Under the pieces are notes generated by a model that was not told the DNA's origin, did no database searches, and saw only the letters and a program-made list of their open reading frames with translations. The position numbers and the translations under genes are program-made. DNA of 64,000 bases from Cellvibrio sp. KY-YJ-3. Lineage in GTDB: Bacteria; Pseudomonadota; Gammaproteobacteria; Pseudomonadales; Cellvibrionaceae. Of this stretch, positions 56,931 to 64,000 are shown piece after piece (the stretch's first letter is position 1; every line of letters starts with the position of its first letter). The stretch covers positions 2,928,001-2,992,000 of the forward strand of contig NZ_CP031727.1 in NCBI RefSeq assembly GCF_008806955.1, read 5' to 3'.

Positions 56931-56961
56931 TGTTTTAAGTGGAATCCGATCGCGGTCGATG

Positions 56962-56989
56962 AAAAGCCCCACCTGGTGGGGCTTTTTTT
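56962..56989 (+). terminator. Intrinsic terminator after cysN
   Basis: AAAAGCCCCAC (56962-56972), loop CTG, GTGGGGCTTTT (56976-56986), with the T run extending to 56989. Confidence 0.93.
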
Positions 56990-57138
56990 GCGATTAAGTT
57001 CCGCTTTTATAATTTTGTCGGCAATGTCTCACATCATTCTTGGTTGATATCTGCTGTTCAGTAAGCTTTTAATTATTTATCTTAGCTGCACGCATCAGTT
57101 GTGATGTGGTATGACAATTAACGTTAAAAGGAGTTTTC

Positions 57139-57453
57139 ATGAAATACATTGTGTCTTTTCTGTCGGTTTTGATCTTGGGGTTGGCTTCCACATTTGCAGT
57201 TGCTGTTGAGTCTGCATCTACTCCTTCTCCAACTGCCAAAGCTGAAGTTGTTGCTAAGCAAGGTGTTATTAATATAAATACCGCTGATGTGCTTGAACTG
57301 ACCAAGCTGAAGGGTATAGGTGTTAAAAAAGCAGAGGCTATTGTGGCTTGGCGTACAGCGAATGGCGATTTTAAAAGTGTTGACCAGTTATTAGAGGTAA
57401 AAGGTATAGGTGAAGCAACCTTGATGCAAAATCGTGAAAATATCCGTATATAA
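57139..57453 (+). CDS. ComEA-family helix-hairpin-helix protein
   Basis: A 104-residue exported DNA-binding protein. A signal peptide (about 1-23, ending FAVAV) is followed by a short Ala/Pro/Ser linker and a double helix-hairpin-helix domain: INTADVLELTKLKGIGVKKAEAIVAWRTANGDFKSVDQLLEVKGIG (split over about 50-95). Periplasmic ComEA pulls DNA inward during natural transformation, but similar short proteins are widespread and may act otherwise. A strong AAGGAG element precedes the ATG. Between it and pyrF lies the leader discussed below. Confidence 0.85.
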   Translation: MKYIVSFLSVLILGLASTFAVAVESASTPSPTAKAEVVAKQGVININTADVLELTKLKGIGVKKAEAIVAWRTANGDFKSVDQLLEVKGIGEATLMQNRENIRI

Positions 57454-57486
57454 ACTCAGCTTGTTCCCTGTATTACGGGGTAACCG

Positions 57487-57564
57487 ATGAAGTTTGCGGT
57501 ATTTTTTGTTTTAATAGGAGCCCAGCTTTCATGCTGGGCTTTTTATTGTCGACGAGGTTTATAA
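57487..57564 (+). CDS. Putative leader peptide of a pyrF attenuator
   Basis: An ORF of 25 codons (start MKFAVFFVLIGAQLSCW, end CRRGL) that reads through the U-rich tract and terminator hairpin upstream of pyrF and ends with TAA immediately before the pyrF ATG (stop 57562-57564, start 57565). A GGGGT element lies about 6 bases upstream. The hydrophobic make-up follows from T-rich codons; the peptide itself need not function. The layout matches the pyrBI leader of E. coli. Not confirmed; chance ORFs of this size are common, but few end exactly at the next start codon. Confidence 0.5.
   Translation: MKFAVFFVLIGAQLSCWAFYCRRGL
57500..57546 (+). promoter_or_regulatory. Candidate UTP-sensitive attenuator upstream of pyrF
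   Basis: A T-rich tract (TATTTTTTGTTTTAATAGG, 57500-57518) directly precedes a terminator hairpin: AGCCCAGC (57519-57526), loop TTTCAT, GCTGGGCT (57533-57540), then TTTTT. The terminator ends 19 bases before the pyrF start, leaving no room for a promoter, so pyrF messages must read through it. In the pyrBI model, low UTP makes RNA polymerase pause in the U-rich tract, the ribosome closes up and blocks the hairpin. All cis parts are seen here; the mechanism is inferred. Confidence 0.6.
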
Positions 57565-58272
57565 ATGTTCGTTTTCGGTCCAAGAATTGTAGTTGCGATG
57601 GATTTTGATAATGCCGAACAGTGCATTGCTATGGCTAAGCGACTATCGCCAGGGGATTGCCGTTTAAAGGTTGGCAAGGAGCTATTCACAGCTTGTGGCC
57701 CTCACATCATTGAGCAGTTAATGTCGCTTGGATTTGAGGTGTTTCTTGATCTTAAATTTCACGATATCCCCAATACGACTGCAAAAGCGGTGAAGGCTGC
57801 GGCTGGATTGGGTGTGTGGATGGTGAATGTTCATGCATCAGGTGGCGAGCGAATGATGATGGCGGCGCGTGAAATTCTGGAGCAGGGTCCGGGTAAGCGT
57901 CCTTTACTGATTGCTGTGACTGTTTTGACCAGCATGGACGCCAGTGACTTGACCGGAATTGGAATCAACAGCTCACCAGAAGAGCATGTAATGAGGCTTG
58001 CAAAGCTGACTCAGCGTTGTGGTCTTGATGGTGTGGTTTGCTCCGCACAGGAATCCAGCCTAATGCGTGCCAATTTTGGTTCAGATTTTTGCTTGGTAAC
58101 TCCCGGTATTCGTTTGGAATCTTCACCTGCTGATGATCAGCGCAGAACCTTAACTCCCTCAGCAGCTATCGCTTCCGGAAGCAGCTATTTGGTTATTGGT
58201 CGGCCCATTACCCAGTCCGTCGATCCGGTTGCCACCTGTCGATCAATCATTCAAACACTACATAATACTTAA
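57565..58272 (+). CDS. pyrF: Orotidine 5'-phosphate decarboxylase
   Basis: A 235-residue TIM-barrel enzyme that makes UMP, the last step of de novo pyrimidine synthesis. The catalytic Lys and Asp lie in [19 protein letters not shown] (about 60-78), with an N-terminal VVAMDFDN and the phosphate-binding [13 protein letters not shown] element 7 bases upstream sets the ATG at 57565. Readthrough of a terminator 20 bases before the start appears to be needed for expression. cmk follows after 30 bases. Confidence 0.96.
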   Translation: MFVFGPRIVVAMDFDNAEQCIAMAKRLSPGDCRLKVGKELFTACGPHIIEQLMSLGFEVFLDLKFHDIPNTTAKAVKAAAGLGVWMVNVHASGGERMMMAAREILEQGPGKRPLLIAVTVLTSMDASDLTGIGINSSPEEHVMRLAKLTQRCGLDGVVCSAQESSLMRANFGSDFCLVTPGIRLESSPADDQRRTLTPSAAIASGSSYLVIGRPITQSVDPVATCRSIIQTLHNT

Positions 58273-58302
58273 TTGTTCGTATTCACTATTACAGGCTTTC
58301 TA

Positions 58303-58980
58303 ATGAGTGCATCTTTACCGGTTGTAATTACTATTGATGGTCCGAGCGGTGCGGGAAAAGGGACCCTGAGTCAAATGTTGGCTGCGCATACCGGCTACCA
58401 CCTGTTGGACAGCGGTGCTCTTTATCGGCTCGTTGCTCTTGCTGCGCTGAATAGTGATGCTGATTTAAATGATGAGCAACAAATCGCACAAATAGCCTCA
58501 ACGCTTGATGTTGTATTTCAAGTTGATAGTCATGGCACTCGTATTTTGTTAGCAGGTTTAGATGTTACCGCTGCGATTCGCCAAGAATCTGTAAGCATGT
58601 GCGCCTCCCAAATTGCTGCATATCCTGCCGTGCGTTCTGCATTACTTGAGCGCCAGCGGGAGTTTGCAACTCTTCCCGGGTTGATAGCTGATGGCAGAGA
58701 TATGGGAACAACGGTCTTTCCTAAGGCACAAGCAAAGATTTTTCTCACTGCTAGTGCGGAGGCTAGGGCAGAGCGCCGCTACCAGCAGTTGATTGCCAAA
58801 GGGGAATCTGTCGATATGGACTCGTTGATCAAAGATATCAAAGAGCGTGACGAGCGCGATTCCAATCGCACCGTGTCACCACTTCGACCTGCTGTTGATG
58901 CTATTGTGATTGACAGTACATCAATGACGATTGATCAGGTTTTCGTCAAGATGCTGGCAGTTATTGGGCGGGACCTTTAA
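58303..58980 (+). CDS. cmk: Cytidylate kinase
   Basis: A 225-residue kinase that phosphorylates CMP and dCMP. The P-loop is TIDGPSGAGKGTLSQML (about 11-27), with LLDSGALYRLVAL, LIADGRDMGTTVFPKA and ERDERDSNRTVSPLRPA further on. The ATG at 58303 is the family start. In most gammaproteobacteria rpsA follows cmk directly; here a mutase and galU intervene. Its place after pyrF groups two pyrimidine genes. Confidence 0.96.
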   Translation: MSASLPVVITIDGPSGAGKGTLSQMLAAHTGYHLLDSGALYRLVALAALNSDADLNDEQQIAQIASTLDVVFQVDSHGTRILLAGLDVTAAIRQESVSMCASQIAAYPAVRSALLERQREFATLPGLIADGRDMGTTVFPKAQAKIFLTASAEARAERRYQQLIAKGESVDMDSLIKDIKERDERDSNRTVSPLRPAVDAIVIDSTSMTIDQVFVKMLAVIGRDL

Positions 58981-59119
58981 TTGGTTGATCTTGTGTCAAC
59001 AAACAGTAAGAATGCGCTATTAAATTAATGACAGCTCCTTGAAGAGTTAGTTTGTATAAAAGTATTTTCAAAACACAAGCAGTGGGCTCCTGAAATATTC
59101 TATTTAAGTGAGATTCAGA

Positions 59120-60472
59120 ATGCCCCTAACTTGTTTCAAAGCTTATGATATCCGCGGAAAACTGGGTGATGAGCTCAATGAAGACATCGTCTATCGCATA
59201 GGTCGTGCTTACGCACAGTTTTTAAAGCCGCGCTCGGTGGTTGTTGGTGGTGATGTTAGGCGTACCAGCTCTGCATTGAAAGTTGCATTGAGTAATGGTT
59301 TACGCGACGAAGGTGTGGATGTTATCGACCTGGGTATGACGGGTACAGAAGAGGTCTATTTCGCGACTAGTCATTTACAGGTTGATGGCGGAATAGAAGT
59401 TACCGCCAGCCATAATCCCATTGATTACAACGGGATGAAGTTGGTTCGAGAAAACTCAATACCTATCAGTGGGGATACTGGTCTCAATAAGATCCAGCGT
59501 CTCGCGGAAGAAAATAGTTTTGCGTCTTCTGATTCTGTTGTGCGTGGTACTTTGTGTCACGCCAGTGTTTTGGATGATTACGTGCGACATCTTCTTGGGT
59601 ATGTTGATGCTTCGCAATTAAAGCCCCTGCGTTTGGTGGTGAATGCAGGTAACGGTGTTGCTGGGCATGTGATTGATGCTTTGGAAGAATTCCTACCTTT
59701 CGAATTCATTAAAATTAATCACGAAGCAGACGGAACGTTTCCGAATGGAATTCCTAATCCGTTGCTGGTGGAGAATCGAGCCTCTACCGCTGAGGCTGTA
59801 ATTGCTCATAAGGCGGATATGGGTATTGCGTGGGATGGTGATTTTGATCGTTGTTTTTTATTTGATGAAAAGGGGGTGTTTACTGAGGGGTACTATATCG
59901 TCGGGCTGCTTGCAGAGGCTTTTTTAACTAAGCATCCGGGTGCCAAGATTATCCATGATCCTCGCTTAACCTGGAACACTCAAGATATTGCGAAACAAAA
60001 CTCAGGGCATGCTATTCAATCAAAAACGGGACATGCTTTTATTAAAGAGCGCATGCGCTCAGAAGATGCCATTTATGGTGGCGAGATGAGTGCGCATCAT
60101 TATTTCAAAGATTTTTTCTATTGCGATAGCGGGATGATTCCTTGGTTGTTGGTTTGTGAACTTATATCACGCAAGGAGCAACCTTTGTCTCATATGCTTA
60201 GGGCTAGAATTGAAAAATTTCCGTCGCCGGGCGAAATAAATCGCAGCGTGAAAAACCCTCAAAAAGCAATTGAAAATGTTTATGAGCATTATAAGGAAGA
60301 GGTCCGTCATGTTGATAGGACAGATGGTATTAGTCTTGAGTTTGATAACTGGCGATTTAACTTACGCATGTCAAATACTGAGCCGGTAGTGCGCCTGAAT
60401 CTGGAAAGCCGCTCCGATAAAAGTCTTCTCCAGAAAAAAACAACAGAAATACTTAATTTACTCAACAGTTAA
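59120..60472 (+). CDS. Phosphomannomutase/phosphoglucomutase (alpha-D-phosphohexomutase)
   Basis: A 450-residue phosphohexomutase close in length to CpsG/ManB. The catalytic phosphoserine loop is [14 protein letters not shown] (about 93-106), the metal-binding loop DGDFDRCF (about 238-245), and the sugar-binding loop [13 protein letters not shown]. It interconverts hexose 1- and 6-phosphates for GDP-mannose or UDP-glucose synthesis. The pairing with galU downstream suggests a role in exopolysaccharide or LPS precursors. The ATG at 59120 is preferred over a GTG four codons upstream. AlgC-type or ManB-type cannot be decided here. Confidence 0.9.
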   Translation: MPLTCFKAYDIRGKLGDELNEDIVYRIGRAYAQFLKPRSVVVGGDVRRTSSALKVALSNGLRDEGVDVIDLGMTGTEEVYFATSHLQVDGGIEVTASHNPIDYNGMKLVRENSIPISGDTGLNKIQRLAEENSFASSDSVVRGTLCHASVLDDYVRHLLGYVDASQLKPLRLVVNAGNGVAGHVIDALEEFLPFEFIKINHEADGTFPNGIPNPLLVENRASTAEAVIAHKADMGIAWDGDFDRCFLFDEKGVFTEGYYIVGLLAEAFLTKHPGAKIIHDPRLTWNTQDIAKQNSGHAIQSKTGHAFIKERMRSEDAIYGGEMSAHHYFKDFFYCDSGMIPWLLVCELISRKEQPLSHMLRARIEKFPSPGEINRSVKNPQKAIENVYEHYKEEVRHVDRTDGISLEFDNWRFNLRMSNTEPVVRLNLESRSDKSLLQKKTTEILNLLNS

Positions 60473-60497
60473 AAATACACTTTTCAAGGATAATTCT

Positions 60498-61391
60498 ATG
60501 CAAGTAAAAAAAGCGGTTATTCCTGTTGCGGGTCTTGGTACGCGAATGCTGCCTGCAACCAAGGCAATTCCTAAGGAAATGTTGCCGGTGGTAGACAAAC
60601 CCCTCATACAGTATGTAATTGAAGAGGCAGCCGCTGCTGGGATTAAAGAGATTGTACTGGTAACGCATGCAAGTAAAAATGCAATTGAAAACCATTTTGA
60701 CACCAGCTTTGAGTTGGAGGCTCAACTGGAAGCGCGCCTTAAGCGCTCATTGTTGGCCGAGGTTCGTTCTATAACGCCACCAGGATTAACTGTTATATCT
60801 GTTCGCCAGGCAGAAGCTAAAGGCTTGGGGCATGCCATACTTTGCGCTAAATCCGTGGTTGGTGATGAGCCGTTTGCTGTGCTTTTACCTGACGTACTTG
60901 TTGATAATGCGGAGTGCAACCTAAAACAAGATAACCTTGCCGGCATGACCCGTCGTTTTCAGGAGACTGGATTTAGCCAGATTTTGGTTGAGCAGGTTCC
61001 TCATGATCAGGTAGATAAATACGGCGTGGTTGATTGTTCTGGTGTGGATATTCCTGCCGGAAAGACGGCTGCAATACGTGCAATGGTTGAAAAGCCCCCC
61101 GTTGATGATGCTCCCTCGAATATGGCAATTGTTGGTCGCTATGTGCTTTCTCGAACCGTATGGGATTTGTTGGCTAAGACTATGCCGGGTGCAGGCGGAG
61201 AAATTCAACTTACCGATGCACTGGATACCTTGCTGGAACTTGAAACAGTTGAGGCTTATCAATTGATTGGCCGCAGCCATGATTGTGGAACCAAGCTGGG
61301 TTATTTAGCAGCAAATGTTATCTACGGTGAACGCCATATTGAAGTTGGCACCAAATTCAAAGCTTTCTTGTCTGATCGTTATAAAAAATAA
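60498..61391 (+). CDS. galU: UTP-glucose-1-phosphate uridylyltransferase
   Basis: A 297-residue UDP-glucose pyrophosphorylase. The nucleotide motif is [35 protein letters not shown] (about 11-44), with [28 protein letters not shown] and [16 protein letters not shown]. It makes UDP-glucose, the donor for polysaccharide and LPS synthesis. It is 25 bases after the mutase, probably in one operon. Confidence 0.96.
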   Translation: MQVKKAVIPVAGLGTRMLPATKAIPKEMLPVVDKPLIQYVIEEAAAAGIKEIVLVTHASKNAIENHFDTSFELEAQLEARLKRSLLAEVRSITPPGLTVISVRQAEAKGLGHAILCAKSVVGDEPFAVLLPDVLVDNAECNLKQDNLAGMTRRFQETGFSQILVEQVPHDQVDKYGVVDCSGVDIPAGKTAAIRAMVEKPPVDDAPSNMAIVGRYVLSRTVWDLLAKTMPGAGGEIQLTDALDTLLELETVEAYQLIGRSHDCGTKLGYLAANVIYGERHIEVGTKFKAFLSDRYKK

Positions 61392-61736
61392 TTACCTCGA
61401 TGTGTTTTTTTGCATGCAGCAGAGGCATAACTGAGCCTACTGCTGTATTGCAAACTATTTGCCAGTTCCCTCGTTTATTCCGTGCCAACAACCTTTTGCT
61501 GGCTCTGTCCTTCCTAAGCTGTTGATATATAAAGCGCATTCTGCTAGGCTCTTGCACCTGCTAAATTTACGGTTTGTTGATTTTGATCATCCATAGTTTT
61601 TCTTAGCAGCAGTGAAGGTTGTCAAGCCCAGCCTGAGGGGACTTTCACTTTACTTTAACTGACCCGCGTGACTGGCCGTGCGGAAAAGGTAGGGCGTGTT
61701 GTTAACGTCTGTACCTCTAAATCCATAGGTAATACG
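61392..61736 (+). other. 345-base leader region of rpsA
   Basis: After galU, a hairpin with CAGCAG-AGGC (61417-61426) pairs with GCCT-A-CTGCTG (61435-61445, one bulged A), without a T tract. A possible promoter is TTGATA (61522-61527), 17 bases, TAGGCT (61545-61550). The leader to rpsA would be about 180 bases, long enough for the S1 autoregulation known in E. coli. No small gene is supported. Confidence 0.4.
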
Positions 61737-63422
61737 ATGAGTATGAACGAAAGTTTTGCTGAATTATTTGAAGAGAGTTTAAAGACCGTTGATATGGTGC
61801 CAGGCACCATCGTTACCGGTGTAGTAATCGATATCGACAAAGATTGGGTTACCGTACACGCAGGCCTGAAGTCTGAAGGTGTTATCCCCGCAGAACAATT
61901 CCGTAACGAGCTGGGTGAGTTGAATCTCCAGATCGGTGACGAAGTACAAGTAGCGCTGGAAAGTGTTGAAGATGGTTTCGGTGAAACCAAGCTTTCACGC
62001 GAAAAAGCTAAACGCGCTGAAGCGTGGAAAATTCTTGAAGCGGCTCATGTTGCTGAAGAAGTTATTAAAGGTGTTATCAACGGTAAGGTTAAGGGTGGTT
62101 TCACTGTTGATGTTGCCGGTATTCGTGCCTTCCTTCCCGGTTCATTGGTGGATGTTCGCCCTGTACGCGAAACTACCCATCTCGAAGGCAAAGAGCTGGA
62201 ATTCAAAGTTATCAAACTCGATCAAAAGCGCAACAACGTAGTTGTTTCTCGCCGTGCGGTGTTGGAGCAAGCTAATTCTGTTGAGCGTGACGAGCTGCTT
62301 GCTACATTACAAGAAGGTCAAGCTGTTAAAGGTATCGTTAAAAACCTTACCGACTACGGCGCATTCGTTGATTTGGGCGGTGTTGATGGTCTGTTGCACA
62401 TCACCGATATGGCGTGGAAGCGTATCAAGCATCCAGGTGAGATCGTAAACGTTGGTGATGAAATCGACGTTAAAGTATTGAAGTTTGATCGTGAGCGTAA
62501 CCGTGTATCGCTCGGCCTGAAGCAATTGGGTGAAGATCCGTGGATACAAATCACCAAGCGTTACCCTGAAGGCGCTCGTGTGAAAGCAAAAGTAACCAAT
62601 TTGACTGATTACGGTTGCTTCGCAGAGTTGGAAGAGGGTGTTGAAGGTTTGATCCACGTTTCAGAAATGGACTGGACTAACAAGAACATTCATCCTTCAA
62701 AAGTTGTTCAATTGGGCGACGAAATCGAAGTTATGGTATTGGATATCGACGAAGAGCGTCGTCGTATCTCTCTCGGTCTGAAACAATGCCAAGAGAATCC
62801 ATGGGATGCATTTGCTCGTACTTGCGCCAAAGGCGACAAGATCAGCGGCAAGATCAAGTCAATCACTGACTTCGGCATCTTCATCGGTTTGGATGGCGGT
62901 ATTGATGGTTTGGTTCACTTGTCGGATATCTCCTGGCATGAAGCTGGTGAAGAAGCTGTTCGCAAGTACAAGAAAGGCGATGAGCTGGAAACCGTGGTAT
63001 TGGCCATCGATCCAGAGCGCGAGCGCATTTCTTTGGGTATCAAACAACTTGAAACTGACCCATTCTCAGAATACGTTTCTGTAAATGATAAGGGTGCTGT
63101 TGTTAAAGGTACCGTTAAAGAAGTTGAAGCCAAAGCTGCAGTAATCACCTTGGCAGATGACGTTGAAGCTGTTCTTAAAGCTTCTGAATTGAGCCGCGAG
63201 AAAGTGGAAGATGCGCGTAACCTGCTCAAAGTGGGTGACGAAGTTGAAGCCAAGATTATTGCTGTAGATCGCAAAAATCGTAGCATCAGCTTGTCGGTGA
63301 AGTCTAAAGATGTTGAAGAAGAAAAGACTGCTATGAAAGAGCTTTCAAGCAAGCAATCTGATCAAGCTTCTCCAACTACCTTGGGTGATCTGATCAAAGC
63401 GCAAATGCAAAGCAAAGAATAA
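61737..63422 (+). CDS. rpsA: 30S ribosomal protein S1
   Basis: A 561-residue S1 with six S1/OB-fold repeats, the standard gammaproteobacterial form. Repeats begin near [27 protein letters not shown], then [63 protein letters not shown] and [33 protein letters not shown]1 unwinds and binds mRNA at the ribosome. The ATG at 61737 has AGGT 6 bases upstream; the ATG two codons later corresponds to the usual family start and is possible. Confidence 0.98.
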   Translation: MSMNESFAELFEESLKTVDMVPGTIVTGVVIDIDKDWVTVHAGLKSEGVIPAEQFRNELGELNLQIGDEVQVALESVEDGFGETKLSREKAKRAEAWKILEAAHVAEEVIKGVINGKVKGGFTVDVAGIRAFLPGSLVDVRPVRETTHLEGKELEFKVIKLDQKRNNVVVSRRAVLEQANSVERDELLATLQEGQAVKGIVKNLTDYGAFVDLGGVDGLLHITDMAWKRIKHPGEIVNVGDEIDVKVLKFDRERNRVSLGLKQLGEDPWIQITKRYPEGARVKAKVTNLTDYGCFAELEEGVEGLIHVSEMDWTNKNIHPSKVVQLGDEIEVMVLDIDEERRRISLGLKQCQENPWDAFARTCAKGDKISGKIKSITDFGIFIGLDGGIDGLVHLSDISWHEAGEEAVRKYKKGDELETVVLAIDPERERISLGIKQLETDPFSEYVSVNDKGAVVKGTVKEVEAKAAVITLADDVEAVLKASELSREKVEDARNLLKVGDEVEAKIIAVDRKNRSISLSVKSKDVEEEKTAMKELSSKQSDQASPTTLGDLIKAQMQSKE

Positions 63423-63434
63423 TTTTTGCTTGTG

Positions 63435-63467
63435 AATAATGGCCAGCATTGCTGGCCATTATTTTTT
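63435..63467 (+). terminator. Intrinsic terminator after rpsA
   Basis: A perfect 13-base stem AATAATGGCCAGC (63435-63447), loop ATT, GCTGGCCATTATT (63451-63463), then four more T. Confidence 0.92.
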
Positions 63468-63546
63468 GTTGGTGGTTTACATGAGCTCAGGCTCAGCTAT
63501 GATTGGTTGTGTTGCTTGAACGTTGGCCAATAACAGAGAGCAGGTT

Positions 63547-63837
63547 ATGACAAAGTCAGAATTGATTGAATACATTACCGAAAAGCAAAATCAGTTGACC
63601 ATCAAAGATGTTGAAATGTCGGTAAAGTTATTGCTTGATTACATGTCAGATATTCTGGCATCGGGCGAGCGCATCGAAATCCGTGGTTTTGGCAGTTTTT
63701 CGCTCCATTATCGAGCCCCTAGAACAGGTCGTAATCCTAAAACTGGTGAGACTGTTGTGCTTGAGGGGAAGTATGTCCCTCATTTCAAGCCTGGCAAAGA
63801 AATGCGTGATCGCGTTAACGAGAGCATTAATAGATAG
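63547..63837 (+). CDS. ihfB: Integration host factor subunit beta
   Basis: A 96-residue HU/IHF-family DNA-bending protein. The pattern [14 protein letters not shown], then [26 protein letters not shown] with the beta-arm Pro, and [15 protein letters not shown] are IHF-beta signatures. The ATG at 63547 follows GAGAGCAGG; an ATG eight codons upstream is not used by the family. IHF also assists sigma-54 promoters, so it may help the flagellar cascade upstream (known in general). The rpsA-ihfB order is conserved. Confidence 0.96.
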   Translation: MTKSELIEYITEKQNQLTIKDVEMSVKLLLDYMSDILASGERIEIRGFGSFSLHYRAPRTGRNPKTGETVVLEGKYVPHFKPGKEMRDRVNESINR

Positions 63838-63900
63838 TTTTTCGTCGAATTTGGGTTTGGTTTAATTAATCTTTTATATTGACGGAAGATTGCGATAATC

Positions 63901-64000
63901 TCCTGCTTCCTGCTTCCTGCTTCCTGCTTCCTGCTTCCTGCTTCCTGCTTCCTGCTTCCTGCTTCCTGCTTCCTGCTTCCTGCTTCCTGCTTCCTGCTTC
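63901..64000 (+). repeat. Tandem heptanucleotide repeat running off the window edge
   Basis: The unit TCCTGCT (equivalently CTTCCTG) is repeated without a single mismatch for 100 bases, 14 full copies plus 2 bases, and continues past the window end. It starts 63 bases after ihfB. All six frames through it are free of stop codons; the plus strand reads Ser-Cys-Phe-Leu-Leu-Pro-Ala, the minus strand Gln-Glu-Ala-Gly-Ser-Arg-Lys, in any frame. It could be an intergenic variable-number repeat or the edge of a repeat inside a gene beyond the window. Confidence 0.97.

Noticed and set aside
57519-57546. Hairpin considered merely as the comEA terminator
   Set aside because: Possible, but it would isolate pyrF from any promoter, since only about 20 bases remain before the pyrF start; I keep the attenuator reading as more likely.
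63901-64000. Heptamer array considered as a CRISPR
   Set aside because: It has no spacers; the 7-base unit is repeated directly without variation, so it is a simple tandem repeat.
1-64000. tRNA, rRNA, insertion sequence or prophage genes
   Set aside because: No tRNA-like cloverleaf, rRNA stretch, transposase or integrase frame was noticed anywhere in the window.

Overview
The window looks like chromosomal DNA of a gammaproteobacterium close to Pseudomonas and Cellvibrio, with a single polar flagellum. Evidence is the FleQ/FleSR/FlhF/FleN regulator set, the cheY-cheZ-cheA-cheB-motC-motD-parA-parP-cheW block, the lexA-sulA pair and the ubiG-mupP-yciK order. Base composition looks close to even. 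I assign Cellvibrionaceae by inference only; no rRNA or tRNA gene is visible to confirm it.

Layout. 1-3.1 kb: the tail of a probable mannose-6-phosphate isomerase, a conserved small protein, the SOS operon lexA-sulA (two LexA boxes), a secreted DUF2845 protein and a short-chain dehydrogenase. 3.2-6.2 kb: filament chaperones fliS-fliT-fliS2 behind a probable FliA (sigma-28) promoter, then the master regulator fleQ with a near-consensus FleQ box upstream. 6.2-10 kb: three genes with no obvious flagellar role (a DUF2235/Tle1-like hydrolase, rhlE, an M23 peptidase) separating fleQ from fleSR. 10.3-33.9 kb: fleSR, fliEFGHIJ, a STAS / SpoIIE-type phosphatase / Hpt signalling module, fliKLMNOPQR, flhB, flhA and flhF. 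Sigma-54 (RpoN) -24/-12 elements lie before fleS, fliE, fliK, fliL and, more weakly, flhA. 34-45.7 kb: fleN, fliA, the chemotaxis operon with the MotCD stator and the ParA/ParP pole-targeting pair, cheW and a DUF2802 gene, closed by a strong two-way terminator. Together these fit a flagellar cascade: FleQ with RpoN, then FleSR for the basal body, then FliA for late genes. Flagellin, cap, FlgM, CheR and the flg genes are not here.

45.7-49.3 kb (minus strand): mtaD, ubiG, mupP, yciK. 49.7-64 kb: gyrA, pheA, tyrA, cysD, cysN, a ComEA-like protein, pyrF, cmk, a phosphohexomutase, galU, rpsA and ihfB. This resembles the Pseudomonas gyrA-serC-pheA-hisC-tyrA/aroA-cmk-rpsA-ihfB block, but serC, hisC and aroA are absent and cysDN, comEA, pyrF, the mutase and galU are inserted. 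The window ends inside a long tandem heptanucleotide repeat.

The most interesting unexplained structure is just upstream of pyrF: a U-rich tract, an intrinsic terminator and a 25-codon ORF that reads through both and stops exactly at the pyrF start codon. This is the architecture of UTP-sensitive attenuation known for E. coli pyrBI, here in front of pyrF.
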